A stretch of 64,000 bases of DNA from Pseudomonas sp. 8O (GCF_902506495.1 NZ_LR733264.1:124001-188000); one strand, 5' to 3'; shown: positions 18,099 through 28,094, counted from the stretch's first letter. Made by a program: numbers and translations. The notes: generated by a model from the sequence alone, not told the origin.

Positions 18099-19358
18099 TT
18101 ACAGAATCGACAGCGGGTAGTTGATGATCAGACGGTTCTCGTGCAGATCCTGGCCCACGTCGCGGCGCACGTCGGAGTTACGCCAGCGGATGCTCAGGTT
18201 CTTCATCGTGCCTTCCTGAATGGTGTAGGCCAGCTCGGATTCACGACCCCACTCTTCGGCATCGGTACGGCCGCCGGTGTGGATGTTGGAGCCGCTGACG
18301 TAGCGGTTCATCAGGGTCAGGCCCGGGATGCCGAGGCCGGCGAAGTTGTAGTCGTGGCGAACCTGCCAGGAGCGCTCCTCAGGGTTGTCGTAGCTGTTGG
18401 TGAAGCCGTCGTTGACCAGGGTGCCGCCACTGGCGCCGTCGATGCGCATGAACTTGGTGTCACCGCTCAGTCGCTGGTAGGCCAGCATGAAGGTGTTGTT
18501 GCCGGTCTTGGCCGTGAACGCGCCTTGATAGACCTTGTTGTCCAGATTGCCGGCCTTGGCCGCGCCTTCTTCCTTGCCGGTGACATAGCCGAGGTTGGCA
18601 CCCAGTACCCAGTCACCGACCGGTTGGCTGTGGGTCAACTGCACGTAGCTTTGCTGGTAGACGTCTTCCAGGCGGGCATGCCAGACGCCGACCATGGTGT
18701 TGTTGCCATTGAAACGGTACTCACCACCGCCGAAGTTGAAGTCGTCGCCCTTCACACCGCCGAACGACATGTCTTCACGGCTGGCATCGTTGCGCTGGCT
18801 GTTCTTCCAGAACTGGCCGCCGTACAGGGTCAGGCCATCGATCTCGTTGGAAGTCAGCTGGGCGCCCTGGAAGGTTTGCGGCAGCGAACGACCGTCGTCG
18901 GCGCGCAGGATCGGTAGCACGGCGAACCATTCGCCGACCTTCAGTTCGGTCTTGGAAATCTTGGCCTTGGCGGCCACGGCGGTGCGGCCGAACTGGTCGG
19001 CGGCCTGGCCATCATCGTGGATCGGCATCAGTTGGGTGTTGGCTGCGCCACGGTTGCCATCCAGCTTGATGCTGTAAAGGCCGAGCACATCGAGACCGAA
19101 GCCGACGGTGCCCTGGGTGTAGCCGGAGCGGGCATCGAGGATGAAGCTCTGGGTCCAGCCTTCGGCCTGGCCCTGGCGTTCACCGCGAATCACCGGATCG
19201 GTGCCGTTGAGGTAGTTGCGGTTGAAGTAGTAGTTGCGCAGGCCGAGGGTGACCTTGGCGTCTTCGACGAAGCCGGCGGCCTGAACGCCGACCGAGAGGC
19301 TGGAGGCCATGACTGCAATGGCGATTGCGCTGGGAGCGAGGTACAGGGTTTTTTTCAT
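18099..19358 (-). CDS. OprD-family outer-membrane porin
   Basis: Outer-membrane channel of 419 aa. Signal peptide about 1-27 (cleavage after GVQA), then the family start GFVEDAKVTLGLRNYYFNRNY; ISKTELKVGEW and the C-terminal ENRLIINYPLSIL are family features. ATG 19358 has an AAAGGA site upstream; an upstream TTG at 19379 is rejected. Monocistronic by its own terminator, next to a TRAP operon on the same strand, so it probably serves uptake of the same small acid. The substrate cannot be read from sequence. Confidence 0.85.
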   Translation of the reverse strand: MKKTLYLAPSAIAIAVMASSLSVGVQAAGFVEDAKVTLGLRNYYFNRNYLNGTDPVIRGERQGQAEGWTQSFILDARSGYTQGTVGFGLDVLGLYSIKLDGNRGAANTQLMPIHDDGQAADQFGRTAVAAKAKISKTELKVGEWFAVLPILRADDGRSLPQTFQGAQLTSNEIDGLTLYGGQFWKNSQRNDASREDMSFGGVKGDDFNFGGGEYRFNGNNTMVGVWHARLEDVYQQSYVQLTHSQPVGDWVLGANLGYVTGKEEGAAKAGNLDNKVYQGAFTAKTGNNTFMLAYQRLSGDTKFMRIDGASGGTLVNDGFTNSYDNPEERSWQVRHDYNFAGLGIPGLTLMNRYVSGSNIHTGGRTDAEEWGRESELAYTIQEGTMKNLSIRWRNSDVRRDVGQDLHENRLIINYPLSIL

Positions 19359-19483
19359 TGTTATCGTTTCCTTTTTCAAGGTTGAAAGCTCCCCTCCGCA
19401 GCGGCGGATACGCTTCTACATCGGGGAGAGTGGTGGCAGTTATTCGGGGTTCAGCGGCGTTCGTCTGAATGCATCGCGAGTTC

Positions 19484-20806
19484 TCAGTTCAGCCAGCGCA
19501 CCAGGCACAGGGTGATCGATGGGAAGAGCACAAGGATGACCACGCGCACGATGTCCGAGATCAGGAACGGCACGATGCCTCTGAAGGCTTCACTCATGGG
19601 GATATCGCGCGCCATGCCGGCAATCACGTACACGTTCATGCCCAGTGGCGGGGTGACCATGCCGATTTCCACCACCATCAGGGCCAGGATGCCGAACCAG
19701 ATGGCCTTCTCGGTCTGGTCCAGTCCATAGAAGTCCAGCCCCATGATCACAGGGAAGAAGATCGGGATGGTCAGCAGGATCATCGACATGGTGTCCATCA
19801 CGCAGCCGAGGATCAGGTACAGGACGAGAATTCCGGCCAGCACCAGGAACGGCTGCAGACCTGCGCCGCTGATGGTTTCGGCGATGAAGTTGGGCAGCTG
19901 CGAGATGGCCAGGAAGGCATTCATCACATCGGCGCCGAGCAGGATCATGAAGATCATGGCCGTGGTCACGCCGGTGCCCAGCAGCACCTCCTTGAGTTCG
20001 GCCAGACGCATCTTGCCCAGGGTGAAGGCGAAGAACCCCGTGCCCACGGTGCCGATGGCTGCAGCTTCGGTAGGGGTGAACCAGCCACCGTAGATCCCCC
20101 CGAGCACCACCAGGAAAATCAGCAGTACCGGCCACACCCCCTGCTGCGCCTGCAGTCGCTGTTTCCAGCTCGAGCGCTCCTGCGCTGGCCCGGAGTCCGG
20201 GAACAGGCGCACATAGATGGCAATGGCGATCATGTAGCCGATGACGGCGAGAATGCCCGGCACGAAGGCGGCCATGAACAGCGTGGAGATGTTCTGCTGG
20301 GCGAGAATGGCGTAGATCACCAGCACCACCGAGGGTGGGATGAGAATGCCCAGGGTGCCGCCGGCCGCCAGGCAACCCACTGCCAGCGAATTGGAGTACT
20401 TGTAGCGACGCAGCTCCGGCAGGGCCACCTGGCCCATGGTCGCGGCGGTTGCCACCGATGAGCCACAGACCGCGCCGAAGGCTGCGCAGGAGCCGATGGC
20501 GGAGATCGCCAGGCCACCGCGCCAGTGCCCGACCATGGCGGCTGCGGCACGGAACAGGCCGGTAGCCAGGCCGCCACGCGAGGCGAACTGCCCCATCAGC
20601 AGAAACAGCGGGATCACCGACAGGTCGTACACGGTGTAGCGGGCGTAGGCCACCGTCTTCAGGTAGTTGAGCAAGGGGTCCCAACCGCTGATCGAGACGT
20701 AGCCGCCAATACCGGTCAGCAGCATGGCGATGGCGATTGGAATGCGGATGGCCAGCAGAACCAGGAGGAAGGCGAGGAAGAGTCCGCCCAATGCGACGCT
20801 GCTCAT
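19484..20806 (-). CDS. TRAP transporter large permease (DctM-like)
   Basis: Twelve-helix membrane subunit that drives Na+-coupled import in tripartite ATP-independent periplasmic transporters. 440 aa, with family tracts such as GLATGLFRAAAAMVGHWRGG, FGAVCGSSVATAATMG and the C-terminal TPPLGMNVYVI. Good ribosome site (GGAGG). The ATG overlaps the stop of the small permease by 4 nt. Third gene of a dctPQM-type operon. Confidence 0.92.
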   Translation of the reverse strand: MSSVALGGLFLAFLLVLLAIRIPIAIAMLLTGIGGYVSISGWDPLLNYLKTVAYARYTVYDLSVIPLFLLMGQFASRGGLATGLFRAAAAMVGHWRGGLAISAIGSCAAFGAVCGSSVATAATMGQVALPELRRYKYSNSLAVGCLAAGGTLGILIPPSVVLVIYAILAQQNISTLFMAAFVPGILAVIGYMIAIAIYVRLFPDSGPAQERSSWKQRLQAQQGVWPVLLIFLVVLGGIYGGWFTPTEAAAIGTVGTGFFAFTLGKMRLAELKEVLLGTGVTTAMIFMILLGADVMNAFLAISQLPNFIAETISGAGLQPFLVLAGILVLYLILGCVMDTMSMILLTIPIFFPVIMGLDFYGLDQTEKAIWFGILALMVVEIGMVTPPLGMNVYVIAGMARDIPMSEAFRGIVPFLISDIVRVVILVLFPSITLCLVRWLN

Positions 20807-21333
20807 TGTTGGCCTCCCTCACCGCGCAGGTCGAGCCAGGCGGTGTACAGGGAAACGACGGCGAGTAGGGCGAAAGAAGGCGCGAAGGGGGTCATCGACC
20901 ACCACATCGGAATGCCCATGATGATCGACTCCTCACCGTTGCGGTAAGTATCCAGGGTGCCGATTATCGAGCGCCAGGCCAGCAGCGCTGCACAGGCGGC
21001 CATCAGCAGGCAGCCGAGCGTGTCGAGATAGCGCCGGGTGTTGGCCGAGGCGCGCAAGGTGAAGGCGTCGACGATGACATTGTTGCGACGCAGCTGGCAC
21101 AACGGCAGGAAACTCACCACGGCAATGCCGCAGCCCATCTGCACCAGCTCGACGTCACCGAGCAGTGGCGCGTCGAACAGGCTGCGCATGGTGATGCTGT
21201 AGGCCGACAGCAGGGTGATGGCGACCAGCACCAGGCCGCCAGCCAGTGCCAGCCAACGGGCCAGGACATCGAGCAACTGGCCGAACGGGCGCGTGCGCTG
21301 AGGCTGCCCGGGCAAGGCAGGGTTTTCGATCAT
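20803..21333 (-). CDS. TRAP transporter small permease (DctQ-like)
   Basis: Four-helix membrane subunit of the TRAP transporter, 176 aa. Helices run roughly at 24-45, 57-80, 97-118 and 139-163; RRNNVIVDAF is a family tract. ATG 21333 has GGAG 7 nt upstream; a longer start is rejected because it runs through the intergenic hairpin. Translationally coupled to the large permease. Confidence 0.88.
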   Translation of the reverse strand: MIENPALPGQPQRTRPFGQLLDVLARWLALAGGLVLVAITLLSAYSITMRSLFDAPLLGDVELVQMGCGIAVVSFLPLCQLRRNNVIVDAFTLRASANTRRYLDTLGCLLMAACAALLAWRSIIGTLDTYRNGEESIIMGIPMWWSMTPFAPSFALLAVVSLYTAWLDLRGEGGQQ

Positions 21334-21350
21334 GAGAGGACTCCGCAAGA

Positions 21351-21369
21351 CCGGCACCGCAGGTGCCGG
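21351..21369 (-). promoter_or_regulatory. Hairpin between dctP-like and dctQ-like genes
   Basis: CCGGCACC (21351-21358) pairs with GGTGCCGG (21362-21369) around a 3-nt loop; no T-run. Hairpins here often protect the binding-protein message, allowing more DctP than permease. Confidence 0.55.
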
Positions 21370-21391
21370 CCAACACAACGAGGGTTAACGA

Positions 21392-22444
21392 TCAGTGCGG
21401 CAGCTTGGCGTTGTAGCTTTCGATCAGGTCGCGCACTTCTTGCAGCAGCGCAGCACCGTTGTCGTTGCCTTTGCTCTCGACTTCCTTGATCCAGTCGTTG
21501 TCCAGCTTGCGGCCGATGGCCATCCACTTGGCCTGTTCTTCGGCGGGCAGTACGTAGATCTCGTTGCCACGCGATTGCGCCAGCTTGTGCCCGGTCTCGA
21601 TCACGTTGGTATCCCAGATATGGCCGGCCTGGCGTGAGAGTTCACGGCCGCTGTTGGCGTCGATGATCTTGCGCAGGTCATCGGGCAGGCTGGCGTACTT
21701 GGCCGGGTTCATCGCCAGTACCAGCGCGGTGTGCATCAACGCTGGCTGACCCGGCGCCATTTCGGTGTGGTACTTGACCAGTTCCTGCAGCTTCAGTGCA
21801 GGGACCACGTCCCAGGGCAGCACGGCGCCGTCGACCACACCCTTGGACAGCGCTTCCGGCACCTGCGGTACCGGCATGGCCACCGGGGTGGCACCGAGCA
21901 TGGAAATCAGCTTGGTGGAGATGCGGTTGGCCGAGCGCAGTTTCAGGCCACGGAAGTCGGCCAGGCTGCGCACCGGCTTCTTCGCCGTGTGCAGCAGCGC
22001 GCCATCGGTCAGGTGAGTCGCGAGCAGATGCACGTCGGCGAACTCCTTCTGCCCGTGGGCTTCGAGGAAATCCCACATGGCCTGGCTGCTGGCTTCCGAA
22101 GAGCGGCTCATGAACGGCATCTCGAATGCCGATGCCAGCGGGAAGCGGCCGCTGGTGTAGCCAGGCAGGGTCCAGACGATGTCGGCGACGCCGTCACGCG
22201 CCTGGTCGATCAGTTGCGGCGGGGTGCCGCCCAACTGCATGGAAGGGTAGAACTGAAACTGGATTCGACCATTGGATTCGGCGGTGATCTTCTCTGCCCA
22301 GGGCTTGAGAAAGTCGGCCTGGGTCACCGAGTGCGCCGGCAGGAAGTGGTGAACCTTGAGGGTGACCTCGGCCTCGTCGGCGTTGGCCCAGGTCATGACG
22401 CTGGTGGCAAGCAGCGTCAGCAAAGCCTTGGAAAGCTTGTGCAT
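21392..22444 (-). CDS. TRAP transporter substrate-binding protein (DctP-like)
   Basis: Periplasmic receptor of the TRAP system, 350 aa, signal peptide about 1-22 (cleavage after ANA). Family tracts: HHFLPAHSVTQADFLKPWAEKI, then a conserved arginine in GLKLRSANRIS and VVDGAVLPWDVVPALKL. The arginine normally binds the ligand carboxylate, so an organic acid is expected. First gene of the operon. A PcaR-like box lies 140 nt upstream, linking it to the protocatechuate branch; 4-hydroxybenzoate or protocatechuate are plausible ligands (inference). Confidence 0.88.
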   Translation of the reverse strand: MHKLSKALLTLLATSVMTWANADEAEVTLKVHHFLPAHSVTQADFLKPWAEKITAESNGRIQFQFYPSMQLGGTPPQLIDQARDGVADIVWTLPGYTSGRFPLASAFEMPFMSRSSEASSQAMWDFLEAHGQKEFADVHLLATHLTDGALLHTAKKPVRSLADFRGLKLRSANRISTKLISMLGATPVAMPVPQVPEALSKGVVDGAVLPWDVVPALKLQELVKYHTEMAPGQPALMHTALVLAMNPAKYASLPDDLRKIIDANSGRELSRQAGHIWDTNVIETGHKLAQSRGNEIYVLPAEEQAKWMAIGRKLDNDWIKEVESKGNDNGAALLQEVRDLIESYNAKLPH

Positions 22445-22564
22445 CGCAAATGTCCTTTCTTATTCATTGTTAGTAGGCGATTCAGGTACAGCCAAATTCG
22501 GCTGCAATACTGCCGCCGCTAGGATTCGCTGCTCGCATGGTGCGAGTTAGCGAGGGGCTATTCA

Positions 22565-22598
22565 ATTCGATTAACGACTTAGTGTGCGATAAACGAAC
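22565..22598 (-). promoter_or_regulatory. PcaR/IclR-like operator upstream of the TRAP operon
   Basis: Read on the minus strand 22598-22584 is GTTCGTTTATCGCAC, 13 of 15 identical to the PcaR box at 8284-8298 and in the same orientation relative to the gene it precedes. A weaker relative, ATTCGATTAACGACT, lies at 22565-22579, giving two boxes 19 bp apart. Confidence 0.55.
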
Positions 22599-22670
22599 GA
22601 ATTGCGTAGGCCTGGGACGTGCCAGTGGCGCGCCGGGCGATTATCGATCAAGGGCTCCCGTGCGAGGGCC

Positions 22671-22730
22671 AGGGTGCACCGTGCGCACCAATGGCCCGCA
22701 GTTTGGCTGGGTGCGCGTGGCGCACCCTAC
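22671..22730. repeat. GTGCGC-type palindromic repeat between pobA and the TRAP operon
   Basis: AGGGTGCACCGTGCGCACC at the left and GTGCGCGTGGCGCACCCTAC at the right (22711-22730). Belongs to the dispersed GTAGGGTGCGC family. The rest of the 22445-22744 gap holds the operator-like boxes and promoter region of the TRAP operon; no gene is seen. Confidence 0.7.
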
Positions 22731-22744
22731 GGCTGAGCAATGAG

Positions 22745-23965
<1,221 letters not shown>

Positions 23966-24018
23966 TCACAGGCTCAGGTCTGTATTTTTTGTGGATACAT
24001 GCTTGGTTAGAAGGCAAT

Positions 24019-24046
24019 ATCGAAAAGGATTCTTGGACTTTTCGAT
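24019..24046. promoter_or_regulatory. Nine-bp inverted repeat in the pobA-pobR intergenic region
   Basis: ATCGAAAAG (24019-24027) and CTTTTCGAT (24038-24046) form a perfect inverted repeat with a 10-bp spacer, one helical turn, ending 18 nt before the regulator ATG. It may be the binding site of the AraC-type regulator or of another dimeric repressor. Confidence 0.5.
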
Positions 24047-24064
24047 GATTTTAAGAGCCCGCTC

Positions 24065-24934
24065 ATGACTGCTTCGAAAGCTCCCCTGGTGCCGGTATTC
24101 AAGCTGTACGGTGAGACGGCCGAATGGCCGACCCCCGACCTTATCCACTGTGAATCGATTCCCGAGCGCAGCCAGTTGCACGGTTGGGAAATCAAACCGC
24201 ACCGTCACGCTGACCTGCTGCAGTTGCTCTATGTGCAGTCAGGTGAAGCCGAGCTGGAGGTGGAGGGGCAGGTGCGCCTGGTGCGCAGTGCTTCGCTGCA
24301 GGTCGTGCCGGCGCTGTGCGTGCACGGCTTTCGTTTCTCGCGTGATGTTCAGGGCTATGTGCTGAGCCTGGCGCGGCCGCTGGTGGAGCAACTGGCCGCG
24401 CCGCTGGGCCAGCAATGCTTGCAGAGCCCCATGTGCTATGAGGTCGGCGAGCAGCGCCGTTATCTGGACGCCTTGTTCGAGTCGATCAGCCAGGAGTACG
24501 GCCGTCTGGAGCCAGCGCGGGAGCTGATGCTGCACTCGCTGATCAGTGTCCTGCTGGTTGCCATCGCGCGCCGGCAACTGGCGCGAAGCGAGGCGCAGGA
24601 GCCTGCCGATGGCCGAGGGCGCGAGCATGTGCAGGCCTTCGTGCATTTGCTCGAAGTGCACTTTCGCGAGCATCTACCGATCGAACATTACGCCTCGCGC
24701 CTGGGGATCAGTGCCGCTCACCTCAATGCGCTGTGCCGGCGGTTGGCCGGGCAATCCGCATTGCAGCTGATCAATCAGCGTCTGTTGCTCGAGGCCAAGC
24801 GCTGTCTGGTGTACACCACCATGACGGTGAGCCAGATTTCAGACAGTCTGGGTTTTTCCGAGCCGGGCTATTTTTCCCGTTTCTTCAAGCGTGGCAGCGG
24901 GCTTTCGCCCAAGGCATTTCGCCTGCATCGCTGA
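24065..24934 (+). CDS. pobR: AraC-family regulator of pobA
   Basis: Transcription activator, 289 aa. N-terminal cupin-like effector domain (about 20-140: IKPHRHADLLQLLYVQSGEAE) and C-terminal double helix-turn-helix (about 190-289) with the AraC signature SQISDSLGFSEPGYFSRFFKR. Divergent from pobA by 135 nt, the arrangement of the AraC-type pobR/pobC in Pseudomonas, so it most likely activates pobA with 4-hydroxybenzoate. The name is from context and general resemblance. Confidence 0.85.
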   Translation: MTASKAPLVPVFKLYGETAEWPTPDLIHCESIPERSQLHGWEIKPHRHADLLQLLYVQSGEAELEVEGQVRLVRSASLQVVPALCVHGFRFSRDVQGYVLSLARPLVEQLAAPLGQQCLQSPMCYEVGEQRRYLDALFESISQEYGRLEPARELMLHSLISVLLVAIARRQLARSEAQEPADGRGREHVQAFVHLLEVHFREHLPIEHYASRLGISAAHLNALCRRLAGQSALQLINQRLLLEAKRCLVYTTMTVSQISDSLGFSEPGYFSRFFKRGSGLSPKAFRLHR

Positions 24935-24952
24935 GCAGCGATGCAGGCGAAA
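24917..24952. terminator. 17-bp perfect inverted repeat between pobR and the tct-type operon
   Basis: TTTCGCCTGCATCGCTG (24917-24933) is perfectly complementary to CAGCGATGCAGGCGAAA (24936-24952). The pobR stop codon lies in it. No long T-run on either side, but position between convergent genes argues for a bidirectional terminator. Confidence 0.7.
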
Positions 24953-24987
24953 GAGAGGCAGGCACCGAAGGCACCCGCTGGGGAAGG

Positions 24988-25989
24988 TCAGGGCTTGGCG
25001 ATGCCGACCGAGTCCGGGGAAATTTCGATGGCCTTGGCCTTGTACATCGACCAGGTGGTGACCGACTGCCAGCGCTTGAGGAACTCTTCAGCTTCGGCGC
25101 CGTTGAGGTTCAGGCTCTGCGCGCCGAAGTTCTTCAGGAAGCCCTGGAACTCGGGGTTGGCAACGGCCTTGGCGTAGGCGTCGACCAGCTTCTGCTTGAC
25201 GTCGTCCGGGGTGTCCTTGTGCACGAAGGCGCCCCAGAACGGGCCCCACGGCAGGTACTCGGCGATGGCCGGCAGGGACTTGGTGATCGGCTCGACGCCC
25301 GGCAGTTCCGGGGTTTCCTCGGTGGCGAACACGGCCAGGGCCTTGAGCTTGCCGCTGCGTACCAGTTCGCGGGCGGCGGCCAGGCTCAGGGGCATGAAGT
25401 CGATGTGCTTGCCCATCAGTGCAGTGATGCCGGGGCCGTCGCCACCGAAGGTCACTTCACGCACTTTCAGCTCGTCCACCGCGTTGATCATCGCGCTGAC
25501 GGTGCTCGGCAGGCCGCCGGCGCCGGTGGAGCCCATGCGCAGGGTGTCCGGGTTGGCCTTGGCGGCGGCCATCAGTTCGGCCATGTTGTTGAACGGCGCG
25601 TCGGCGTTGGCGGCGATCACCACCACGTTCTGGCCGATGATGTTGACCGGGTAGAAGTCGGCGTAATCGAAGTCGGCGAGTTTCAGCACTTTATAGAGCT
25701 GCGGGTTCTCGGCGCCGAGCAGGACGGTGTAGCCGTTAGGACGCTGCTGCATGACGTGGGTGCTGCCGATGACGGCGGTGCCACCCGGGCGGTTGTTGAG
25801 GATGAACTTGCCGCCCAGCTCTTTCTCCACGTACGGAGTCAGGCTGCGCATGACGTTGTCGGTGGCGCCGCCTGCACCCCAGGGAATGACCGCCTGGATG
25901 CTGCGCTCGGGGTATTCGGCGTGGGCTGGCAGGGCCATGGTGAGGGCGCTGAGTCCGAGAGCGGCGCCAGTCAGTAACGATTTGAACAT
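24988..25989 (-). CDS. Tripartite tricarboxylate-type transporter, substrate-binding protein (TctC/Bug family)
   Basis: Periplasmic binding protein of the Bug family, 333 aa with signal peptide about 1-24 (cleavage after AHA). Family tracts: YPERSIQAVIPWGAGGATD at the mature N-terminus, NRPGGTAVIGS, and GSTGAGGLPS. ATG 25989 has GGAG 9 nt upstream. AACAACAA on the minus strand (26008-26015) may be a Crc/Hfq site. Last gene of a B-A-C operon. Members bind many carboxylates and some aromatics; the ligand here is unknown. Confidence 0.88.
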   Translation of the reverse strand: MFKSLLTGAALGLSALTMALPAHAEYPERSIQAVIPWGAGGATDNVMRSLTPYVEKELGGKFILNNRPGGTAVIGSTHVMQQRPNGYTVLLGAENPQLYKVLKLADFDYADFYPVNIIGQNVVVIAANADAPFNNMAELMAAAKANPDTLRMGSTGAGGLPSTVSAMINAVDELKVREVTFGGDGPGITALMGKHIDFMPLSLAAARELVRSGKLKALAVFATEETPELPGVEPITKSLPAIAEYLPWGPFWGAFVHKDTPDDVKQKLVDAYAKAVANPEFQGFLKNFGAQSLNLNGAEAEEFLKRWQSVTTWSMYKAKAIEISPDSVGIAKP

Positions 25990-26056
25990 GTGGAGACTCT
26001 CCATCGGTTGTTGTTGTGAGCCCCTGTCGGCCGGGGCACGCCTTGGAACCTGGGTA

Positions 26057-27571
26057 TCAGCCGCGCGCCGAAGCGGGGCTGAGCTTGCTCTTGAGTTTCT
26101 TCAGCAGCGGGGTGTTGCCCAGCAGGATCAGCACCACCGCGGCGCTGAGGATCAGCGACAGCGGGCTGGTGACCAGCCCTTGCAGCAGCTCCACCGGGTT
26201 GTCACCGGCCGAGGACATGGCCTGGCGGTACGAGGTGTCCATCAACGGGCCGAGGATGGCGCCGAGAATGATCGGACCCATCTGGAAGCCGAAGATCTTC
26301 AGCAGATAGCCGAGCACCCCGAAACCGAGCATCCAGTACACCTCGGTCATGCTGCTGTTGATCGAGTAGGTACCGACCACGCAGAGCACGAGGATCAGTG
26401 GAATCAGCACGGCCTTGGGCATTTCCACGAACTTGGCGAAGAGCTTGATGCCCATCAGGCCGAAGATCATCAGAAACACATTGGCCAGCAGCAGGTTGCC
26501 GACGGTGAAGTAGAAGATGTGCGGGTTTTCCACCATCAGCATCGGGCCGGGGTTGAGGCCATGCACCACCAGGGCGCCGATGATCACTGCGGTGACTGCA
26601 TCACCGGGCATGCCCAGGGTCAGCATCGGCACGTAGGCGCCACCGACCGCCGCGCTGTTGGCGGTTTCCGGGGCTACCAGGCCTTCGTAGGCACCCTTGC
26701 CGAACGGCCTGGACGGATTTTTCACGGTGCGCTTGGCATGGTCATAGGCCATCAGCGCCGCGATGTCGCCGCCGACGCCCGGCAGCACGCCGACGATGAC
26801 ACCAATGATCGAGGTGCGGATCGACAACGGGAGGAATTTCAGCACCATGGCGAAGGACGGCAGGATCTTGTCCACCTTCTGGCGGACTACCGGGCTGTCG
26901 AGGTTATGCAGTTGATAGAAGGCCTCGGCGACGCCGAACAGGCCGATCATCAGCACCACGTAGTGGATGCCGCCCATCAGTTCGACCTGGCCCAGGGTGA
27001 AACGCCCTTGCGCAGTGACCGGGTCCATACCCACCAGGCCGATCACCGCGCCCAGGCCGGCGGCGAAGATGCCTTTTGCCAGCGAGCCTTCGGCCAGGCT
27101 ACCGACCAACAGCAGGCCGATGGCGGCGACCAGGAAGTAGTCGCGCGGGGCGAAGCGCAGGGCCAGTTCGCCGATCAGCGGTGCCGCGCTGGCGAGCATG
27201 ATGGTGCCGACGATACCGCCGACCACCGACATCACGGTGCTCAGGCCGATGGCGCGACCGGCTTCGCCCTGTTGTGCCAGTGGGTAGCCGTCGAAGGCCG
27301 TGGCCACCGAGGAGGGCGCGCCGGGGATGTTCAGCAGGATGGCGCTGCGTGAGCCACCGTAAACGCCGCCGATGAAGATGCCGACGATCAGCGCCAGTGC
27401 ATCGTTGACATCCCAGGAGAAGGTGAAGGACACCAGGATGGACACTGCCATGGTCACCGAGAGGCCCGGGATGGCGCCGATATAGATGCCGGCAAAGGTG
27501 CCCAGCGCAGTCAGCATCAGCAGCTGCGGATCACTCCAGGCCATCAGCAGGTAGGAAAGGGTATCGCTCAT
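26057..27571 (-). CDS. tctA: Tripartite tricarboxylate-type transporter, large permease (TctA)
   Basis: Large membrane subunit, 504 aa with about 12 helices. Two related glycine-proline motifs, YIGAIPGLSVTMAV near the N-terminus and GVLPGVGGDIAALMAYDHAK near residue 265, and LLNIPGAPSSVATAFDGYP are diagnostic of TctA. Starts 13 nt after the tctB stop. Confidence 0.92.
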   Translation of the reverse strand: MSDTLSYLLMAWSDPQLLMLTALGTFAGIYIGAIPGLSVTMAVSILVSFTFSWDVNDALALIVGIFIGGVYGGSRSAILLNIPGAPSSVATAFDGYPLAQQGEAGRAIGLSTVMSVVGGIVGTIMLASAAPLIGELALRFAPRDYFLVAAIGLLLVGSLAEGSLAKGIFAAGLGAVIGLVGMDPVTAQGRFTLGQVELMGGIHYVVLMIGLFGVAEAFYQLHNLDSPVVRQKVDKILPSFAMVLKFLPLSIRTSIIGVIVGVLPGVGGDIAALMAYDHAKRTVKNPSRPFGKGAYEGLVAPETANSAAVGGAYVPMLTLGMPGDAVTAVIIGALVVHGLNPGPMLMVENPHIFYFTVGNLLLANVFLMIFGLMGIKLFAKFVEMPKAVLIPLILVLCVVGTYSINSSMTEVYWMLGFGVLGYLLKIFGFQMGPIILGAILGPLMDTSYRQAMSSAGDNPVELLQGLVTSPLSLILSAAVVLILLGNTPLLKKLKSKLSPASARG

Positions 27572-27584
27572 CTCGAGTGCCTCG

Positions 27585-28055
27585 TTATGGCAGGTAAACG
27601 CTGAACGCCAGGCTGAACAGCAGATAGATCAGCACCAGCAACACAGCTGCGATCAGGATGGCGTTGAGTACGCGGCCTTTGCGCAGGTAAACGATCGACA
27701 GCACCAGAAAAAGGAAGGTGCTGACGTAGAAACTGACCCACTGGATCGCCGCCAGATACGCCACGGCCAGCAGGCCGAAGACCAGTGTGCGGCGCGGGAA
27801 GTGGGTGTCGCGAAACTGCTGGAAGGCATCCAGCCAGCCGCTGCAGTCGGGTTTGGCCTTGCCGATCAGTTCGACGCCGATCTTCACTGCGGAGAAGATC
27901 ATCACCAGCGCGACGCCGATGGGAAATGCCCCAGGGGAATTGATCGAGGAGAAACCGGAAATCTGGTAAGCCAGGTAGAACACCACCAGGCTCGTCAGCA
28001 CCAGCAGGACACAGAAGGTGCGCTCGCCGACCAGCATCTTGTCTGTCTTGTTCAT
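27585..28055 (-). CDS. tctB: Tripartite tricarboxylate-type transporter, small permease (TctB)
   Basis: Small membrane subunit, 156 aa, four predicted helices (about 14-33, 44-65, 91-112 and 118-155 covering two segments). Contains the TctB-like INSPGAFPIGVALVM tract. First permease gene of the operon; GGAG precedes the ATG. Divergent from an IclR regulator about 550 nt away. Confidence 0.85.
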   Translation of the reverse strand: MNKTDKMLVGERTFCVLLVLTSLVVFYLAYQISGFSSINSPGAFPIGVALVMIFSAVKIGVELIGKAKPDCSGWLDAFQQFRDTHFPRRTLVFGLLAVAYLAAIQWVSFYVSTFLFLVLSIVYLRKGRVLNAILIAAVLLVLIYLLFSLAFSVYLP

Positions 28056-28094
28056 GCTATCGCTCCGACAGGGTTGGGGAGGGGGTGGGGCTGG

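Noticed and set aside
25751..27352. 533-codon plus-strand frame over tctA
   Set aside because: Antisense to an unambiguous TctA gene and extremely rich in His, Gln and Asp; no family resemblance.
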